The notes below the pieces were generated by a model that was not told where the DNA came from, made no database searches, and saw nothing but the letters and a program-made list of their open reading frames with translations. A DNA stretch of 64,000 nt. It comes from Mycolicibacterium komanii. GTDB taxonomy: Bacteria; Actinomycetota; Actinomycetes; Mycobacteriales; Mycobacteriaceae. Made by a program: the position numbers and the translations under genes. Shown here piece after piece: positions 57,401 to 64,000 of the stretch (within the stretch, counting starts at the first letter, position 1; each line of letters begins with the position of its first letter). The stretch lies in the NCBI RefSeq assembly GCF_001050035.1, contig NZ_CVTA01000004.1, positions 62,001-126,000 of the forward strand, in the 5' to 3' direction.

Positions 57401-60400
57401 ATGTATCGCACCGGGGATCTGGTGCGCTGGGGCGCTGATGGACAGTTGCAGTATGTGGGCCGCATCGACGAGCAGGTCAAGATCCGCGGATACCGCATCG
57501 AGCTCGGTGAGGTCCAAGCAGCCCTGGCCGCTCTTGATGGGGTCACCCAAGCCGTCGTGATCGCCCGCGAGGACCAGCCAGGAGACAAGCGGCTGGTCGG
57601 CTACGTCACCGGCACCGTGGATCCAGCCCAGGCCCGCACCGCGCTGGCCGAACGGCTGCCCACCTATATGGTGCCGGCCGCGGTAGTGGTCCTCGAAGCC
57701 CTGCCATTGACAGTCAACGGCAAACTCGACACCCGCGCCCTGCCCGCACCTGAATACCAAAACACCGACCGCTACCGCGCCCCGGCCAACGCCGTCGAAG
57801 AGATCCTGGCCGGCATCTATGCCCAAGTACTCGGCATAGAACGCGTCGGCGTCGACGAATCCTTCTTCGAACTCGGCGGAGACAGCATTTTGTCCATGCA
57901 GGTTGTGTCACGCGCGCGTGCAGCCGGCGTGCAATGCCGGCCGCGTGACGTGTTCGTCGAGCAGACCGTGGCTCGGTTGGCCCGCGTGGCGCGAACGGCA
58001 GACGGTAGGGCCGGCGTCGTCGATGAGGGCGTGGGGCCCGTAGTGGCCACGCCGATCATGCGGTGGCTGCAAGACGTCGAGGGACCAGTCGACCACTTCA
58101 ATCAGACGGTGTTGTTGCAGGCCCCTGCGGGTGCAACCGAAGCCGACGTGGTGATGCTCGTTCAGGCATTGCTCGATCGGCACGCCATGTTGCGACTGCA
58201 TGTGGATGGCGAAGGCTCCGGCGGGTGGTCCCTGCGTGTGCCGGAGGCCGGTTCGGTCTCGGCACGCAAGTGTGTTCATGCGGTGAAGGTGTTCTCTGAC
58301 GCCGCACTGGTGGCTGCGCGGGAAAGGTTGAATCCGTCCGCGGGTGCGGTACTCAGCGCACTGTGGGTGTCTTCGACGAGTCAATTGATATTGATCGTGC
58401 ACCATTTGGCGGTCGACGGTGTGTCATGGCGGATCCTGCTGGAGGATCTCAACATCGCTTGGGCGCAGCACCGTAATGGTGTGCCGGTTGAGTTGGCCGC
58501 CACCGGGACCTCGTTCGCTCGGTGGTCGTCATTGTTGGCTGAGCATGCGAGCGACGCGGAAGTCGTTGCGACCGCGGATGAGTGGCGGAGAATCGCATCG
58601 GCGCCCGCGCTGCTGCCCGCGTTGAATCCGGACGTAGACACTTTCGCAACTGCCGGGAATTTGACGGTCCCGCTGGACACCGAGGTAACTCGATTGTTGC
58701 TCGGCGAGGTGCCGGCTGCCTTCCATGCGGGGATCAACGACATCTTGTTGATCGCGTTGGGTCTGGCGTTGGCAGAGTTCGTCGGTGCGGGTGCCGTGCC
58801 GGTGGGTATCGATGTCGAGGGCCACGGTCGTCACGAGGAACTCGGCGACGTCGATTTGTCTCGCACGGTGGGCTGGTTCACCACGAAGTACCCCGTCGCT
58901 CTGAAAATCGGTCGGCTGGACTGGGCGAAGGTGCGTTCGGGCGCCCCCGCCTTGGGAGCCGTGCTGAAAGCTGCCAAAGAGCAACTGCGGGGTATCCCTG
59001 AAGGCTTGACCTATGGGTTGCTGCGATACGTGAACGCCGACGTGGAGCTACCCGCACTGGATCCGCAAGTCGGTTTCAACTATCTGGGTCGCCTGGGCGC
59101 GGCCGCCGGTGAGCTGTCGGAGGATCTGTGGCGCGTCGATGCTGACGGTGCGTCGGTTGGTGCGGCGGCCGCGGCGATCGCCATGCCGCTCATGCACACG
59201 CTGGAACTCAATGCCGGCACTGTCGAAACTCCGGCCGGGCCTTCATTGCACGCAACGTGGACCTGGGCACCGTCAGTGCTCAACCACGCGCAGGTGGACC
59301 GGTTGAGTCGTCTGTGGTTCGAAGCCCTGTCTGGGATTTGCGCTCATGTCCGAGAGGGTGGGGGCGGCTTGACACCGTCTGACATCGCGCCTGCACGACT
59401 GACACAGGTGCAGATCGACGACCTGCAGCAGGAGTACCGGGTGGCTGACATCCTGCCGCTGACCCCGTTGCAGCAGGGTCTGCTGTTTCACGCCATGACC
59501 GCAGCAGGAAACGACGATGACGTCTACGCCGTGCAGCTGGATGTCACCGTCAGTGGCCCTCTGGACGCAGACCGGCTCGGGGACGCGGTAGCGGCAGTTG
59601 TGAACCGCCACCCCCATCTGGCAGCTCGCTTCTGCCACAACCGCCTCGATGAGCCGTTGCAGGTCATCCCCGGTGACCCTGAAATCCCTTGGCAGTACTT
59701 CGATTTCGTCGGTGAAGACGACCTGGATGCGCGATTGCAGCGCCTCTGTGCTGAGGAACGGGCTCTCGTCTACGATCTCGCCGAACGGCCAGCCCTTCGC
59801 GTGGCGCTGGCTCGTATCGGCCACGAGCAGCACCGGTTCATCCTGACCAACCACCACATCCTGCTCGATGGTTGGTCCATGCCGATCCTGCTTGGGGAGA
59901 TCTTCGCAAGCTATTCGGGTCAGCGACTTCCCGCGTCCGTGCCATACCGCCGGTTCGTGTCCTGGTTGGCTGATCGCGATCTGGAAGCCGCCCGTGCGGC
60001 ATGGCGCGAGGTGCTTTCCGGCTTCGAGAACCCGACTCTGGTCCGTCCCCCCGAACGGTTGGGTTTGGGGCCAAGAGACACGCGTTCCTTCCGAGTGGCA
60101 GAGGGCACCACAAGAGCGCTGACCGAGTTGGCCCGATCGCGGCATATCACCGTCAGTACCGTCCTTCAGGCCGCGTGGGCACAGTTGCTGATGTCGGTGA
60201 CGGGCCAGGATGATGTCACCTTCGGCACCGTCGTTTCTGGAAGGCCGGCCGACGTTACAGGTGCGGATTCAATGGTGGGACTCTTGATCAACACCGTGCC
60301 GGTGCGTGCGCGCATCACGTCCACGACGACGACCATAGATTTGCTGGATGATCTCCAGGACCTGCAGGGGAAAACTTTCGAGCATCAGCACCTCGCGCTG

Positions 60401-61072
60401 AGCGAAATCCACCAGATCAGCGGTCAGCGCCAGTTGTTCGACACGGTGTTCGTATACGAGAACTACCCGATCGGCGCTGGTGGATTGGCAGACGGTCATG
60501 ACTTGGCGGTCACCGACATCGATGTCCGCGATTATTACCACTACCCACTCACGGTCCAGGCGATGCCCGGCGACGAACTGGACTTACGCGTTCAGTTCCG
60601 CACTGATCGATTCGAACCGCAAATTATCGAGACGCTAATGAGCCGGTTCATCCGGATCCTTGACACCATGGTCGCTGATCCGACTGGAAGACTCTCGATT
60701 GCCTCGCTCGGCACGCGCAACACTCGGCGATGGGAGGATTGGACTTCGACGCCGGCGGTTGCTCCGGTGCCGTCATCGAAGCACCCTGCCCGTCATCGCG
60801 AACCGGTTGACCTTGTCGAGCAGGTCCTCGTCGACATATTCGCCCAAGCGCTGAACGCGGGTACAGTCGGCGTTCGCGATTCCTTCTTCGATCTGGGCGG
60901 GGATTCGCTGGCCGCCACGCGGGCAATCGCTGCGGTCAACGCGGCCTTCGACATCCAATTGCCGGTGAATACGCTGTTGGATGCGCCATCGGTCGAAAGC
61001 CTGAGCAAGCACGTGAACTGGCATGCCAGCAAGGTGGAGAAATCGGGCGGCGAGCACGGTCAGCGACGATAG
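45371..61072 (+). CDS. Non-ribosomal peptide synthetase with lipo-starter C domain (NRPS-B)
   Basis: Complete 5233-residue synthetase. Order: starter C, A-T, C-A-T, C-A-T, C-A-T, E, C, T. The ATG at 45371 has GGGGAAA upstream. The first C domain (HHIVIDG at residues 137-143) starts the protein and is diverged from the rest, as in synthetases that begin with an acyl chain. A codes read by eye: D-V-W-C-V-A-A-V-Y, D-F-W-S-V-G-M-V-H (Thr), D-V-W-T-V-A-A-M-C (Phe-like), D-F-W-S-V-G-M-V-H (Thr). There is no thioesterase, so the chain must pass to another protein, probably the synthetase at the left of the window. Two 3470-bp blocks inside are identical. The terminal C-T pair has no A domain. Confidence 0.97.
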   Translation: MQTEDQLLPLTRGQLDIWLAEEIGRFGAKWQLGILVRIEGSIDPGLLKRAIHHVVTEAEPLRATFVRVGEQVFQKVVDYSDIDLPYFNLVGAENPADALDESISSIQRAMMPLDGPLFKFALLQTKGDEFYLFVCCHHIVIDGLGLALVCHRIADVYSSIASGVPISPSFFGSLRDLLECESDYETSEEYARDHSYWAAALPEEGDVSHRSALSLDENDQSEVVAPVRLDSSVADNIDLLSNTLGIRRSSVMTAACALLVHGFDPNSSEIVVDFPVSRRVRPESKTVPGMLSGILPLVFSATAQSTTAEFCAQVDLRMREALEHQRFPVHNLRKNVGVHSPGNAASRVVVNIIPATHLGHFAGAPGSGTLTHAGLVDQFGLIFLKDGEELFLSTQGTGHPFAAHRVSDLAKRFQDVLAAMAADPSRPLSAIDILGAEWAQLEDLGNRAVLGQPAPSGSSIPELFAEQVAQSPGAVALTCGDRSWTYRELDESANRLAKLLVSRGAGPGRYVALLFPRSAEAIVSILAVLKAGAAYLPIDPAHPDSRVGFMLEDAAPVAAVTTAALRSRLEGHGLVIIDVDDDRLADFPATGLPSPAPDDIAYLTYTSGTTGVPKAVVVTHRNVTQLVKPLHHSLPDGAGQVWSQWHSLVFDVSVWEIWGALLHGGRLVVVPEKIAVTPDEFQALLVAEKVNVLCQTPSAAGMLSPERLGSAALVVAGEACPPDLVDRWAPGRVMLNAYGPTEATVYAAISAPLAPAGGAPIGSPVAGAALFVLDGWLRPVPVGVVGELYIAGSGLASGYWQRAGLTGSRFVACPFGGLGSRMYRTGDLVRWGADGQLQYLGRADEQVKIRGYRIELGEVQAALAGCDGVEQAVVIAREDRPGDKRLVGYITGTADPGVVRAVLGHRLPGYMVPAAVVVLDALPLTVNNKLDVRALPAPAYSDVHSYRAPSSVVEEILAGIYAEVLGVERVGVDDSFFELGGDSLSAMRLVAAINSGLDAGVGVRAVFEAPTVAELALCVGVDGVRRAPVVPVERPAVVPLSFAQQRLWFIEQLQGPSPMYNIATALHLDGVLDVEALGLALGDVVVRHESLRTVFAAPDGVPQQVIVSVAPGDFGCDVVDASGWSAGRLREAIDEVAWRPFDVADEIPLRARVFRVRDDEHVLVAVVHHIAADGWSITPLVRDLGVAYANRCAGRVPDWAPLPVQYVDYTLWQREQLGDLDDPDSPIAAQVRYWEQALAGMPERLDLPTDRPYPAVADHRGARVAVAWPAQLHEQVVRVAREHNATSFMVVQAALAVLLSKISASSDVAVGFPVAGRRDPALDELVGFFVNTLVLRVDVAENPSVAELLAQVRARSLAAYEHQDVPFEVLVERLNPTRSLTHSPLVQVMLGWQNWQGGESVGLGLGDVQVTPESVNTRTARMDLTFGLAERWDEAGAPAGIGGEVEFRTDVFDAASIEALVERLQRVLSVMIADPAQRLSAVDVADTDEHVQLFGWGNQAGLSEPSAALMSIPAMFGVQVARSPEAVALSCEGRSLTYGELDVASSGLAQVLAAAGVAAGDRVGLLLPRSVDAVVAMLAVLKCAAVYVPLDPAHPEARTEFVLGDAGPAAVVTTAGLRARVDGLGVRVVDIDEVALDSLPAGDAGMAAPSLDDEAYVIYTSGTTGVPKGVAVAHRNVAQLLNTLDADLELAGQVWTQCHSLAFDFSVWEIWGALLHGGRLVIVPDAVVRSPEELHALLVTEQVGVLSQTPSAFYALQTADALQPELGQQLKLQTVVFGGEALEPHRLRPWLHNHPGSPRLINMYGITETTVHASFREIVEADIDSTVSPIGVPLAHLGFFVLDGWLRPVPVGVVGELYVAGGGLSHGYTGRAGLSATRFVACPFAGAGARMYRTGDLVRWGADGQLQYVGRIDEQVKIRGYRIELGEVQAALAALDGVTQAVVIAREDQPGDKRLVGYVTGTVDPAQARTALAERLPTYMVPAAVVVLEALPLTVNGKLDTRALPAPEYQNTDRYRAPANAVEEILAGIYAQVLGIERVGVDESFFELGGDSLSAMRLVATVNSGLDAGLGVRDVFEAPTVARLAPRIGTNGNRHAPIVRVERPPVIPLSYAQNRLWFIDQLQGPSPMYNMATALRLNGSINTEALANALADVVDRHESLRTRFHASDGLPQQLIVPSEEADFGWRIVDASDWSAARLGEVIDEVARHPFDLATEIPIRAGLLRITDDEHVLVAVVHHVAADGWSVAPLVRDLGTAYASRCKGHAPNWAELPVQYADYTLWQRDQLGDLDDPHSAIAAQVGYWEQTLAGMPERIELPTDRAYPMVADQRGAHVAVNWSAEVQQGISRVAREHNATSFMVMQAALAVLLSRMSGSTDVGVGFPVAGRNDPALDDLVGFFVNTLVLRVELVGDPTVAEVLQQVRTRSLAAYDHQDVPFEVLVERLNPTRGLAHHPLIQVMLAWQNNQAAEVALGDLQAVPMPVDTHTARMDLAFNLAERWSEDGSPAGISGEVQFRTDVFDTVSIEALVERFQRVLVAMTAGPTRRLSSIAVLSATELDYLYGWGNRVALSESVSTPLSVPALFAQQVTRTPGRAALTSSGRSLTYRELDAVSDRLARLLVAHGIGPGHSVGLLLQRSAEAVVAMLGVLKAGASYVPIDAKVPGARLEFVLDDAAPAAMITTGALRSRLDGYDGLVVDVDDVGDVGSDTALDAAMPVPAPDDIAYIIYTSGTTGVPKGVAITHRNVTQLLVSLDAGLPVSGVWPLCHSLAFDVSVWEIFGALLRGGRLVVVPEDISASPEDFQNVLVGEEVSVLTQTPSAVRMLSPERLGSAALVMAGEACPPEVVDRWAPGRVMLNAYGPTETTMCVAISAPLRPGSGAVPIGSPVAGAALFVLDGWLRPVPAGVVGELYIAGAGVGVGYVGRAGLTGSRFVACPFGGVGSRMYRTGDLVRWGADGQLQYLGRADEQVKIRGYRIELGEVQAALAALEGVREAAVIAREDRPGDKRLVGYITGTAHPGVVRAVLGHRLPGYMVPAAVVVLDALPLTVNNKLDVRALPAPAYSDVHSYRAPSSVVEEILAGIYAEVLGVERVGVDDSFFELGGDSLSAMRLVAAINSGLDAGVGVRAVFEAPTVAELALCVGVDGVRRAPVVPVERPAVVPLSFAQQRLWFIEQLQGPSPMYNIATALHLDGVLDVEALGLALGDVVVRHESLRTVFAAPDGVPQQVIVSVAPGDFGCDVVDASGWSAGRLREAIDEVAWRPFDVADEIPLRARVFRVRDDEHVLVAVVHHIAADGWSITPLVRDLGVAYANRCAGRVPDWAPLPVQYVDYTLWQREQLGDLDDPDSPIAAQVRYWEQALAGMPERLDLPTDRPYPAVADHRGARVAVAWPAQLHEQVVRVAREHNATSFMVVQAALAVLLSKISASSDVAVGFPVAGRRDPALDELVGFFVNTLVLRVDVAENPSVAELLAQVRARSLAAYEHQDVPFEVLVERLNPTRSLTHSPLVQVMLGWQNWQGGESVGLGLGDVQVTPESVNTRTARMDLTFGLAERWDEAGAPAGIGGEVEFRTDVFDAASIEALVERLQRVLSVMIADPAQRLSAVDVADTDEHVQLFGWGNQAGLSEPSAALMSIPAMFGVQVARSPEAVALSCEGRSLTYGELDVASSGLAQVLAAAGVAAGDRVGLLLPRSVDAVVAMLAVLKCAAVYVPLDPAHPEARTEFVLGDAGPAAVVTTAGLRARVDGLGVRVVDIDEVALDSLPAGDAGMAAPSLDDEAYVIYTSGTTGVPKGVAVAHRNVAQLLNTLDADLELAGQVWTQCHSLAFDFSVWEIWGALLHGGRLVIVPDAVVRSPEELHALLVTEQVGVLSQTPSAFYALQTADALQPELGQQLKLQTVVFGGEALEPHRLRPWLHNHPGSPRLINMYGITETTVHASFREIVEADIDSTVSPIGVPLAHLGFFVLDGWLRPVPVGVVGELYVAGGGLSHGYTGRAGLSATRFVACPFAGAGARMYRTGDLVRWGADGQLQYVGRIDEQVKIRGYRIELGEVQAALAALDGVTQAVVIAREDQPGDKRLVGYVTGTVDPAQARTALAERLPTYMVPAAVVVLEALPLTVNGKLDTRALPAPEYQNTDRYRAPANAVEEILAGIYAQVLGIERVGVDESFFELGGDSILSMQVVSRARAAGVQCRPRDVFVEQTVARLARVARTADGRAGVVDEGVGPVVATPIMRWLQDVEGPVDHFNQTVLLQAPAGATEADVVMLVQALLDRHAMLRLHVDGEGSGGWSLRVPEAGSVSARKCVHAVKVFSDAALVAARERLNPSAGAVLSALWVSSTSQLILIVHHLAVDGVSWRILLEDLNIAWAQHRNGVPVELAATGTSFARWSSLLAEHASDAEVVATADEWRRIASAPALLPALNPDVDTFATAGNLTVPLDTEVTRLLLGEVPAAFHAGINDILLIALGLALAEFVGAGAVPVGIDVEGHGRHEELGDVDLSRTVGWFTTKYPVALKIGRLDWAKVRSGAPALGAVLKAAKEQLRGIPEGLTYGLLRYVNADVELPALDPQVGFNYLGRLGAAAGELSEDLWRVDADGASVGAAAAAIAMPLMHTLELNAGTVETPAGPSLHATWTWAPSVLNHAQVDRLSRLWFEALSGICAHVREGGGGLTPSDIAPARLTQVQIDDLQQEYRVADILPLTPLQQGLLFHAMTAAGNDDDVYAVQLDVTVSGPLDADRLGDAVAAVVNRHPHLAARFCHNRLDEPLQVIPGDPEIPWQYFDFVGEDDLDARLQRLCAEERALVYDLAERPALRVALARIGHEQHRFILTNHHILLDGWSMPILLGEIFASYSGQRLPASVPYRRFVSWLADRDLEAARAAWREVLSGFENPTLVRPPERLGLGPRDTRSFRVAEGTTRALTELARSRHITVSTVLQAAWAQLLMSVTGQDDVTFGTVVSGRPADVTGADSMVGLLINTVPVRARITSTTTTIDLLDDLQDLQGKTFEHQHLALSEIHQISGQRQLFDTVFVYENYPIGAGGLADGHDLAVTDIDVRDYYHYPLTVQAMPGDELDLRVQFRTDRFEPQIIETLMSRFIRILDTMVADPTGRLSIASLGTRNTRRWEDWTSTPAVAPVPSSKHPARHREPVDLVEQVLVDIFAQALNAGTVGVRDSFFDLGGDSLAATRAIAAVNAAFDIQLPVNTLLDAPSVESLSKHVNWHASKVEKSGGEHGQRR
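48054..51523 (+). repeat. Perfect direct duplication, copy 1 (3470 bp)
   Basis: Identical to 54414-57883 at an offset of 6360 bases, by line-by-line comparison. It runs from the A8-A10 region of module 1 through T1, C2 and A2 into T2, stopping at the codon before the T2 serine. Upstream of it, 47480-48053 is a patchwork of identical and different stretches. Confidence 0.95.
48460..51650 (+). other. NRPS-B module 2: C, A (Thr), T
   Basis: C domain with HHIAADG near 48871; A domain pocket D-F-W-S-V-G-M-V-H, identical to the known threonine code of syringomycin-type A domains; T domain serine codon TCG at 51524-51526. Nearly all of it lies in the first copy of the 3470-bp duplication. Confidence 0.88.
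51660..54810 (+). other. NRPS-B module 3: C, A (Phe-like), T
   Basis: C domain with HHVAADG near 52078; A pocket D-V-W-T-V-A-A-M-C, Phe/Trp-like and the same as module c of NRPS-A. From about 54000 the A domain becomes nearly identical to module 1, and from 54414 perfectly so, giving it the NNKL form of A10. Confidence 0.85.
54414..57883 (+). repeat. Perfect direct duplication, copy 2 (3470 bp)
   Basis: Second copy, covering the end of A3, T3, C4, A4 and the start of T4. The first mismatch on the left is G at 48053 versus C at 54413. On the right the copies part at the serine codon (TCG versus AGC). Confidence 0.95.
54820..58010 (+). other. NRPS-B module 4: C, A (Thr), T paired with E
   Basis: The C and A domains are base-for-base identical to module 2 (threonine code D-F-W-S-V-G-M-V-H). 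The T domain changes after GGD: the serine codon is AGC (57884-57886) and the following ILSMQ is the form typical of T domains that precede an epimerisation domain. Confidence 0.88.
58015..59385 (+). other. NRPS-B epimerisation domain
   Basis: All E-type hallmarks are present: TPIMRWL at the start, [13 protein letters not shown] (near residue 4344), [11 protein letters not shown] and GFNYLGR. It should convert the threonine loaded by module 4 to its D form, in keeping with the D-allo-Thr known in mycobacterial glycopeptidolipids. Confidence 0.93.
59395..61040 (+). other. NRPS-B terminal C-T pair without an A domain
   Basis: A condensation domain of the type that follows E domains ([23 protein letters not shown] near residue 4828) ends near 60710 and leads through a short linker ([14 protein letters not shown], rich in Pro/Ala) straight to a T domain with GGDS (serine codon 60905-60907). 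No A-domain motif lies between. The T domain must be loaded from outside or the pair must serve as a transfer station. Confidence 0.9.
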
Positions 61073-61159
61073 CCGTCAGCGGCTCAGGCAGTACGCCTCG
61101 CTCGTCCGTCGGTCATCGATCGCGGTTCGAAGAAGACGGTAACGAGCCTGAGTAGACGC

Positions 61160-64000
61160 TCAATTGGCTTGTGCGGGTACCAACTTCTCGCACAGCAGGC
61201 CCGCAAGGCCGCGGACTGTAGTGATGTCCGTGGGGGGTATGCGGACGCCGGTCTCTGTTTCGATGCGTGTGCGCAGTTCCAGAGCGCCTAACGAATCCAT
61301 GCCGTACTCGGAGAGCGGGCGGTCGGGATCCACACTGCGCCGCAGGATCAAGCTGATCTGTTCGGAGATCAGATGCTGCAGACGGACAGGCCACTCGTCC
61401 ACCGGCAATTGGTCAAGCTCTGCCTTCAATTTGGTCGTACCCGTGCCGTCGGCCCCGCTGGATCGAAACGCTTCGCCGAACGGACTGAGTGCGGCGAATG
61501 CGGCCAACCACGGCGCATCTATTGTCGGCGCATAGCCGCTGTAGCTCCGGTCGTGCCGCAGCAGGGCTTCGAACGCATAAGCTCCCTCGGCAGGGGCGAT
61601 GGCAGCACCGGTGTCCCCAGCCAGGGCAGCGCCACGCCCGATCTCATCCCAAGCGCCCCAAGCGATTGCGGTCGCGGGCAGACCCTGGGTACGACGCCAC
61701 CGCGTGAATGCGTCGAGCCAACTGTTGGCCGCCGCGTAGGCACCCTGCCCCGGCGAACCGACCAGTGCGGCGGCCGAGGAGAACGAGCAGAACCAGTCCA
61801 AAGGCTGCTCGACAGTGGCGGAGTGCAGGCTCCACGCTCCGTAAACCTTTGGTGCCCAGTTGCGTTCGACGAGGTCGTCGGTGATGTTGCTGAGTGCGGC
61901 GTCCTCGATCACCCCGGCCGCGTGCAACACCCCCCTCACCGGAAGTCCGGTGGCGGTTGCCGCGGCCACCAACCGGCGACCCACGTGGACATCGGCGACG
62001 TCGCCGCACTCCACCACGACCTCGCCGCCGAATTCGCGGATGCGCTCGATGGTCTCCAGCGCTTCGATGCTCGGTTGCGACCGTGAAGTGAGCACGATAC
62101 GGCCACAACCGGCGGCAGCCATGTGCTCCGCCAAGAACAAGCCCAAACCGCCCAATCCGCCGGTGATGATGTAAGCGCCGTCGCCACGAAATATCGGCAT
62201 TTGCCGCGGGGGCACCACCACCCGACTGGAGCCCGTGTGCGGGATATCGAGCACTAGTTTGCCGGTGTGCTGTGCACCGCTCATCGTCCGAATGGCGCGG
62301 ACGGCGTCGGCGAGCGGATAATGCGTGGTCTGCGGCACGGGTAGCGAACCGTCTGCGGTGAGGCGGTAAACCATGCTCAGCAATTCCTGGAGCCGCTCCG
62401 GATGACTGACGGACATCAGCGCCAGGTCGACGGCATGGAATGTGAGGTTGCGCCGGAAAGGGAAGAGCCCCAGATGGGTGTCGCCGTAGATATCGCGCTT
62501 GCCGATTTCGACGAATCGTCCGCCGAATGCCAGCAACCCCAGGCCGGCGCGCTGAGCGGGTCCGGTGACCGAGTTGAGAACGATGTCGACCCCGTACCCG
62601 TCGGTGTCGCGGCGGATCCCATCGGCGAACTCAAGGCTGCGCGAGTCGTAAACGTGCTCGATTCCCATGTCGCGCAACAGCTGCCGACGCTGCTCGCTGC
62701 CGGCGGTAGCGAAGATCTCGGCGCCCGCCGCCCGAGCGATCCCGATGCCCGCCAGCCCCACCCCCCCGGTCGCGGAATGGATCAATACCTTCTCACCGCT
62801 TTTGATTCGCGCCTGGTCATGCAGGCCATACCAGGCGGTGGCCGTCGCGATGGTCAGCGCGGCGGCGTCACCATCCGCGAGGCCGTCCGGCAATGCGACG
62901 GCCAGGTCCGCATCGCAGGTGATGAACGTACCCCAACAGCCGTCGGCGCAGATCCCGCCGACGCGATCGCCCACCTGGTGGCCGGTCTCACCGGGTCCGA
63001 CCGCAGTCACCACCCCCGCGAAGTCGGTGCCCAGTTGTGGCAGATGCCCCTCGAACGCGGGATATCGGCCAAACGCCACCAATACGTCGGCGAAGTTGAT
63101 GCTGGACGCGTGGACAGCGACTTCGATCTGTCCGGGTCCCGGCGGAACCCTGTCTCGCGCAACCAATTCCAAGGATTGCAGATCGCCGGGAGTGCGGATC
63201 TGCAACCGGATCCCGTCTCGCCCATGGTCGGCCACCCTGGTTCGCCGCTCCTGCGGCTCCAGCGGGGCGGGTTGTAGTCGCGCCGTATACCACCGGAAGT
63301 TACGCCAGGCCGTCTCGTCTTCTTCCGAGCCGCTCAGCAGCTGCTGCGCCAGTTGACCGGCATCGGTGACGTCGTCGATATCGATCTGGGTAGCCACAAG
63401 ATGCGGGTGTTCATTACCGATCACCCGGACCAGACCCCGTAGGCCACCCTGCGCAAGATTGGGTCGATCGCCCGCCAGCACGCTCTGAGCGCGGCGGGTG
63501 ACCACGAAGAGGCGAGGCGGCTCGCCGGAAATCTCGGCCAACTCACGAGCGATGCGCACCAGCTGCTGCACATACTCACAGCCCAGAAATGCGGCGTCCG
63601 GGTCGGTTATGCCGGTGTCCGGGCTCATGAAAATGGCAACGCCGTCGAATCGGCTGCCTTTCAGATGATTTCTCAACCGCTCGGTGTCTGAGTCGTGATC
63701 GGCGTGCGGTGGCCAGGACATCGCTGTGCAGTGAGCGCCGTGGGCCGTCAAGACGCCGCTCACCTCGGTCATGACAGCGTCGGTGGCGGTGCTGACCAAT
63801 AGCCACGCTCCAGCGTCCGCGTGCGGGACGTCAGGCAACGCTCGCTGCTGCCATTCCACGGTCAGGAGCCGTTCGGCCAACGCTCGGTCTCGCTGGCCTT
63901 GTTCCGCCATGCCCGTGCCGAGTCGCAAACCCCGCACCACGAGCACCGCTGTCCCATGTTCGTCGAGTACGTCGATGTCGGCCTCGACCCCGTCGGCCTG
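61160..64000 (-). CDS. Mas/Pks5-like polyketide synthase, ER-KR-ACP end (5' part beyond the window)
   Basis: Leftward gene still open at base 64000, so only the C-terminal 946 residues or so are seen. An enoyl reductase ([33 protein letters not shown]) is followed by a ketoreductase ([17 protein letters not shown], with [19 protein letters not shown]) and an ACP ([12 protein letters not shown], serine in DSL). The protein stops soon after the ACP with no thioesterase, as in mycobacterial Mas, Pks2 and Pks5 enzymes, which make (methyl-branched) fatty chains passed on by PapA or FadD partners. It could make the acyl chain of the lipopeptide or of the sugar ester. Converges with NRPS-B, 87 bases between stops. 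Confidence 0.93.
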   Translation of the reverse strand, partial: QADGVEADIDVLDEHGTAVLVVRGLRLGTGMAEQGQRDRALAERLLTVEWQQRALPDVPHADAGAWLLVSTATDAVMTEVSGVLTAHGAHCTAMSWPPHADHDSDTERLRNHLKGSRFDGVAIFMSPDTGITDPDAAFLGCEYVQQLVRIARELAEISGEPPRLFVVTRRAQSVLAGDRPNLAQGGLRGLVRVIGNEHPHLVATQIDIDDVTDAGQLAQQLLSGSEEDETAWRNFRWYTARLQPAPLEPQERRTRVADHGRDGIRLQIRTPGDLQSLELVARDRVPPGPGQIEVAVHASSINFADVLVAFGRYPAFEGHLPQLGTDFAGVVTAVGPGETGHQVGDRVGGICADGCWGTFITCDADLAVALPDGLADGDAAALTIATATAWYGLHDQARIKSGEKVLIHSATGGVGLAGIGIARAAGAEIFATAGSEQRRQLLRDMGIEHVYDSRSLEFADGIRRDTDGYGVDIVLNSVTGPAQRAGLGLLAFGGRFVEIGKRDIYGDTHLGLFPFRRNLTFHAVDLALMSVSHPERLQELLSMVYRLTADGSLPVPQTTHYPLADAVRAIRTMSGAQHTGKLVLDIPHTGSSRVVVPPRQMPIFRGDGAYIITGGLGGLGLFLAEHMAAAGCGRIVLTSRSQPSIEALETIERIREFGGEVVVECGDVADVHVGRRLVAAATATGLPVRGVLHAAGVIEDAALSNITDDLVERNWAPKVYGAWSLHSATVEQPLDWFCSFSSAAALVGSPGQGAYAAANSWLDAFTRWRRTQGLPATAIAWGAWDEIGRGAALAGDTGAAIAPAEGAYAFEALLRHDRSYSGYAPTIDAPWLAAFAALSPFGEAFRSSGADGTGTTKLKAELDQLPVDEWPVRLQHLISEQISLILRRSVDPDRPLSEYGMDSLGALELRTRIETETGVRIPPTDITTVRGLAGLLCEKLVPAQAN

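Noticed and set aside
48054..57883. The duplication as an insertion sequence or transposon
   Set aside because: It lies in frame within one coding sequence, has no terminal inverted repeats or transposase, and its borders follow domain architecture.
61082..61152. CTCAGGC / GCCTGAG inverted pair between NRPS-B and the PKS as a terminator
   Set aside because: Only 7 bases of stem with a spacer of more than 50 bases; could be chance.

Overview
The window looks like a non-tuberculous Mycobacterium (or close relative) cell-envelope glycolipopeptide locus. The base composition is high G+C. The neighbours are typical of mycobacteria: Gap-type small membrane proteins, four GPL-type GT1 glycosyltransferases, CmcI/FkbM/TylF sugar methyltransferases, a PapA-like acyltransferase, a Mas/Pks5-like polyketide synthase and two giant non-ribosomal peptide synthetases (NRPSs).

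Layout. 1-18315 (+) is the C-terminal 6.1 thousand residues of an NRPS (here NRPS-A) with five visible adenylation domains, two interrupted by N-methyltransferase domains, ending in a thioesterase; its start lies left of the window. 18467-27807 holds three glycosyltransferases, an FkbM and a CmcI methyltransferase, htpG and a first gap gene. 27922-37450 (-) is a tightly packed ten-gene operon: a CDP-glucose start (rfbF, rfbG), a 3,5-epimerase, a 3-C-methyltransferase, a PLP aminotransferase, an ATP-grasp ligase, a phosphatase-like/SDR fusion, two O-methyltransferases and a DUF4422-like protein. Most neighbours in it overlap by 4-8 bases. 37910-44204 adds a methyltransferase, a PapA-like acyltransferase, a second gap gene, a second TylF-type methyltransferase and a fourth glycosyltransferase. 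45133-45348 is a broken mbtH. 45371-61072 (+) is a complete NRPS of 5233 residues (NRPS-B) with a starter condensation domain, four A domains, one epimerisation domain and a terminal C-T pair with no A domain. 61160-64000 (-) is the ER-KR-ACP end of a PKS that runs off the right edge.

How it fits together (inference). NRPS-B has the lipo-initiation domain and no release domain, while NRPS-A has the thioesterase. The natural reading is NRPS-B then NRPS-A, opposite to map order, giving an N-acylated peptide of at least nine residues with several Thr, two Phe-like positions, one D-residue and two N-methylations. The glycosyltransferases would decorate Thr hydroxyls. The central operon would supply an L-configured, 3-C-methyl, 4-amino (probably 4-acylamido) 6-deoxy sugar, chemically like the kansosamine known from M. 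kansasii lipooligosaccharide. The Gap proteins would help export, and the PKS and PapA-like protein would supply or add acyl chains. I do not recognise this exact combination.

Most notable: a perfect 3470-bp direct duplication inside NRPS-B that stops exactly at the phosphopantetheine serine codon; the A-less terminal module; the mbtH pseudogene; and the phosphatase-like/SDR fusion. No tRNA, rRNA, CRISPR array, insertion sequence or transposase was seen.
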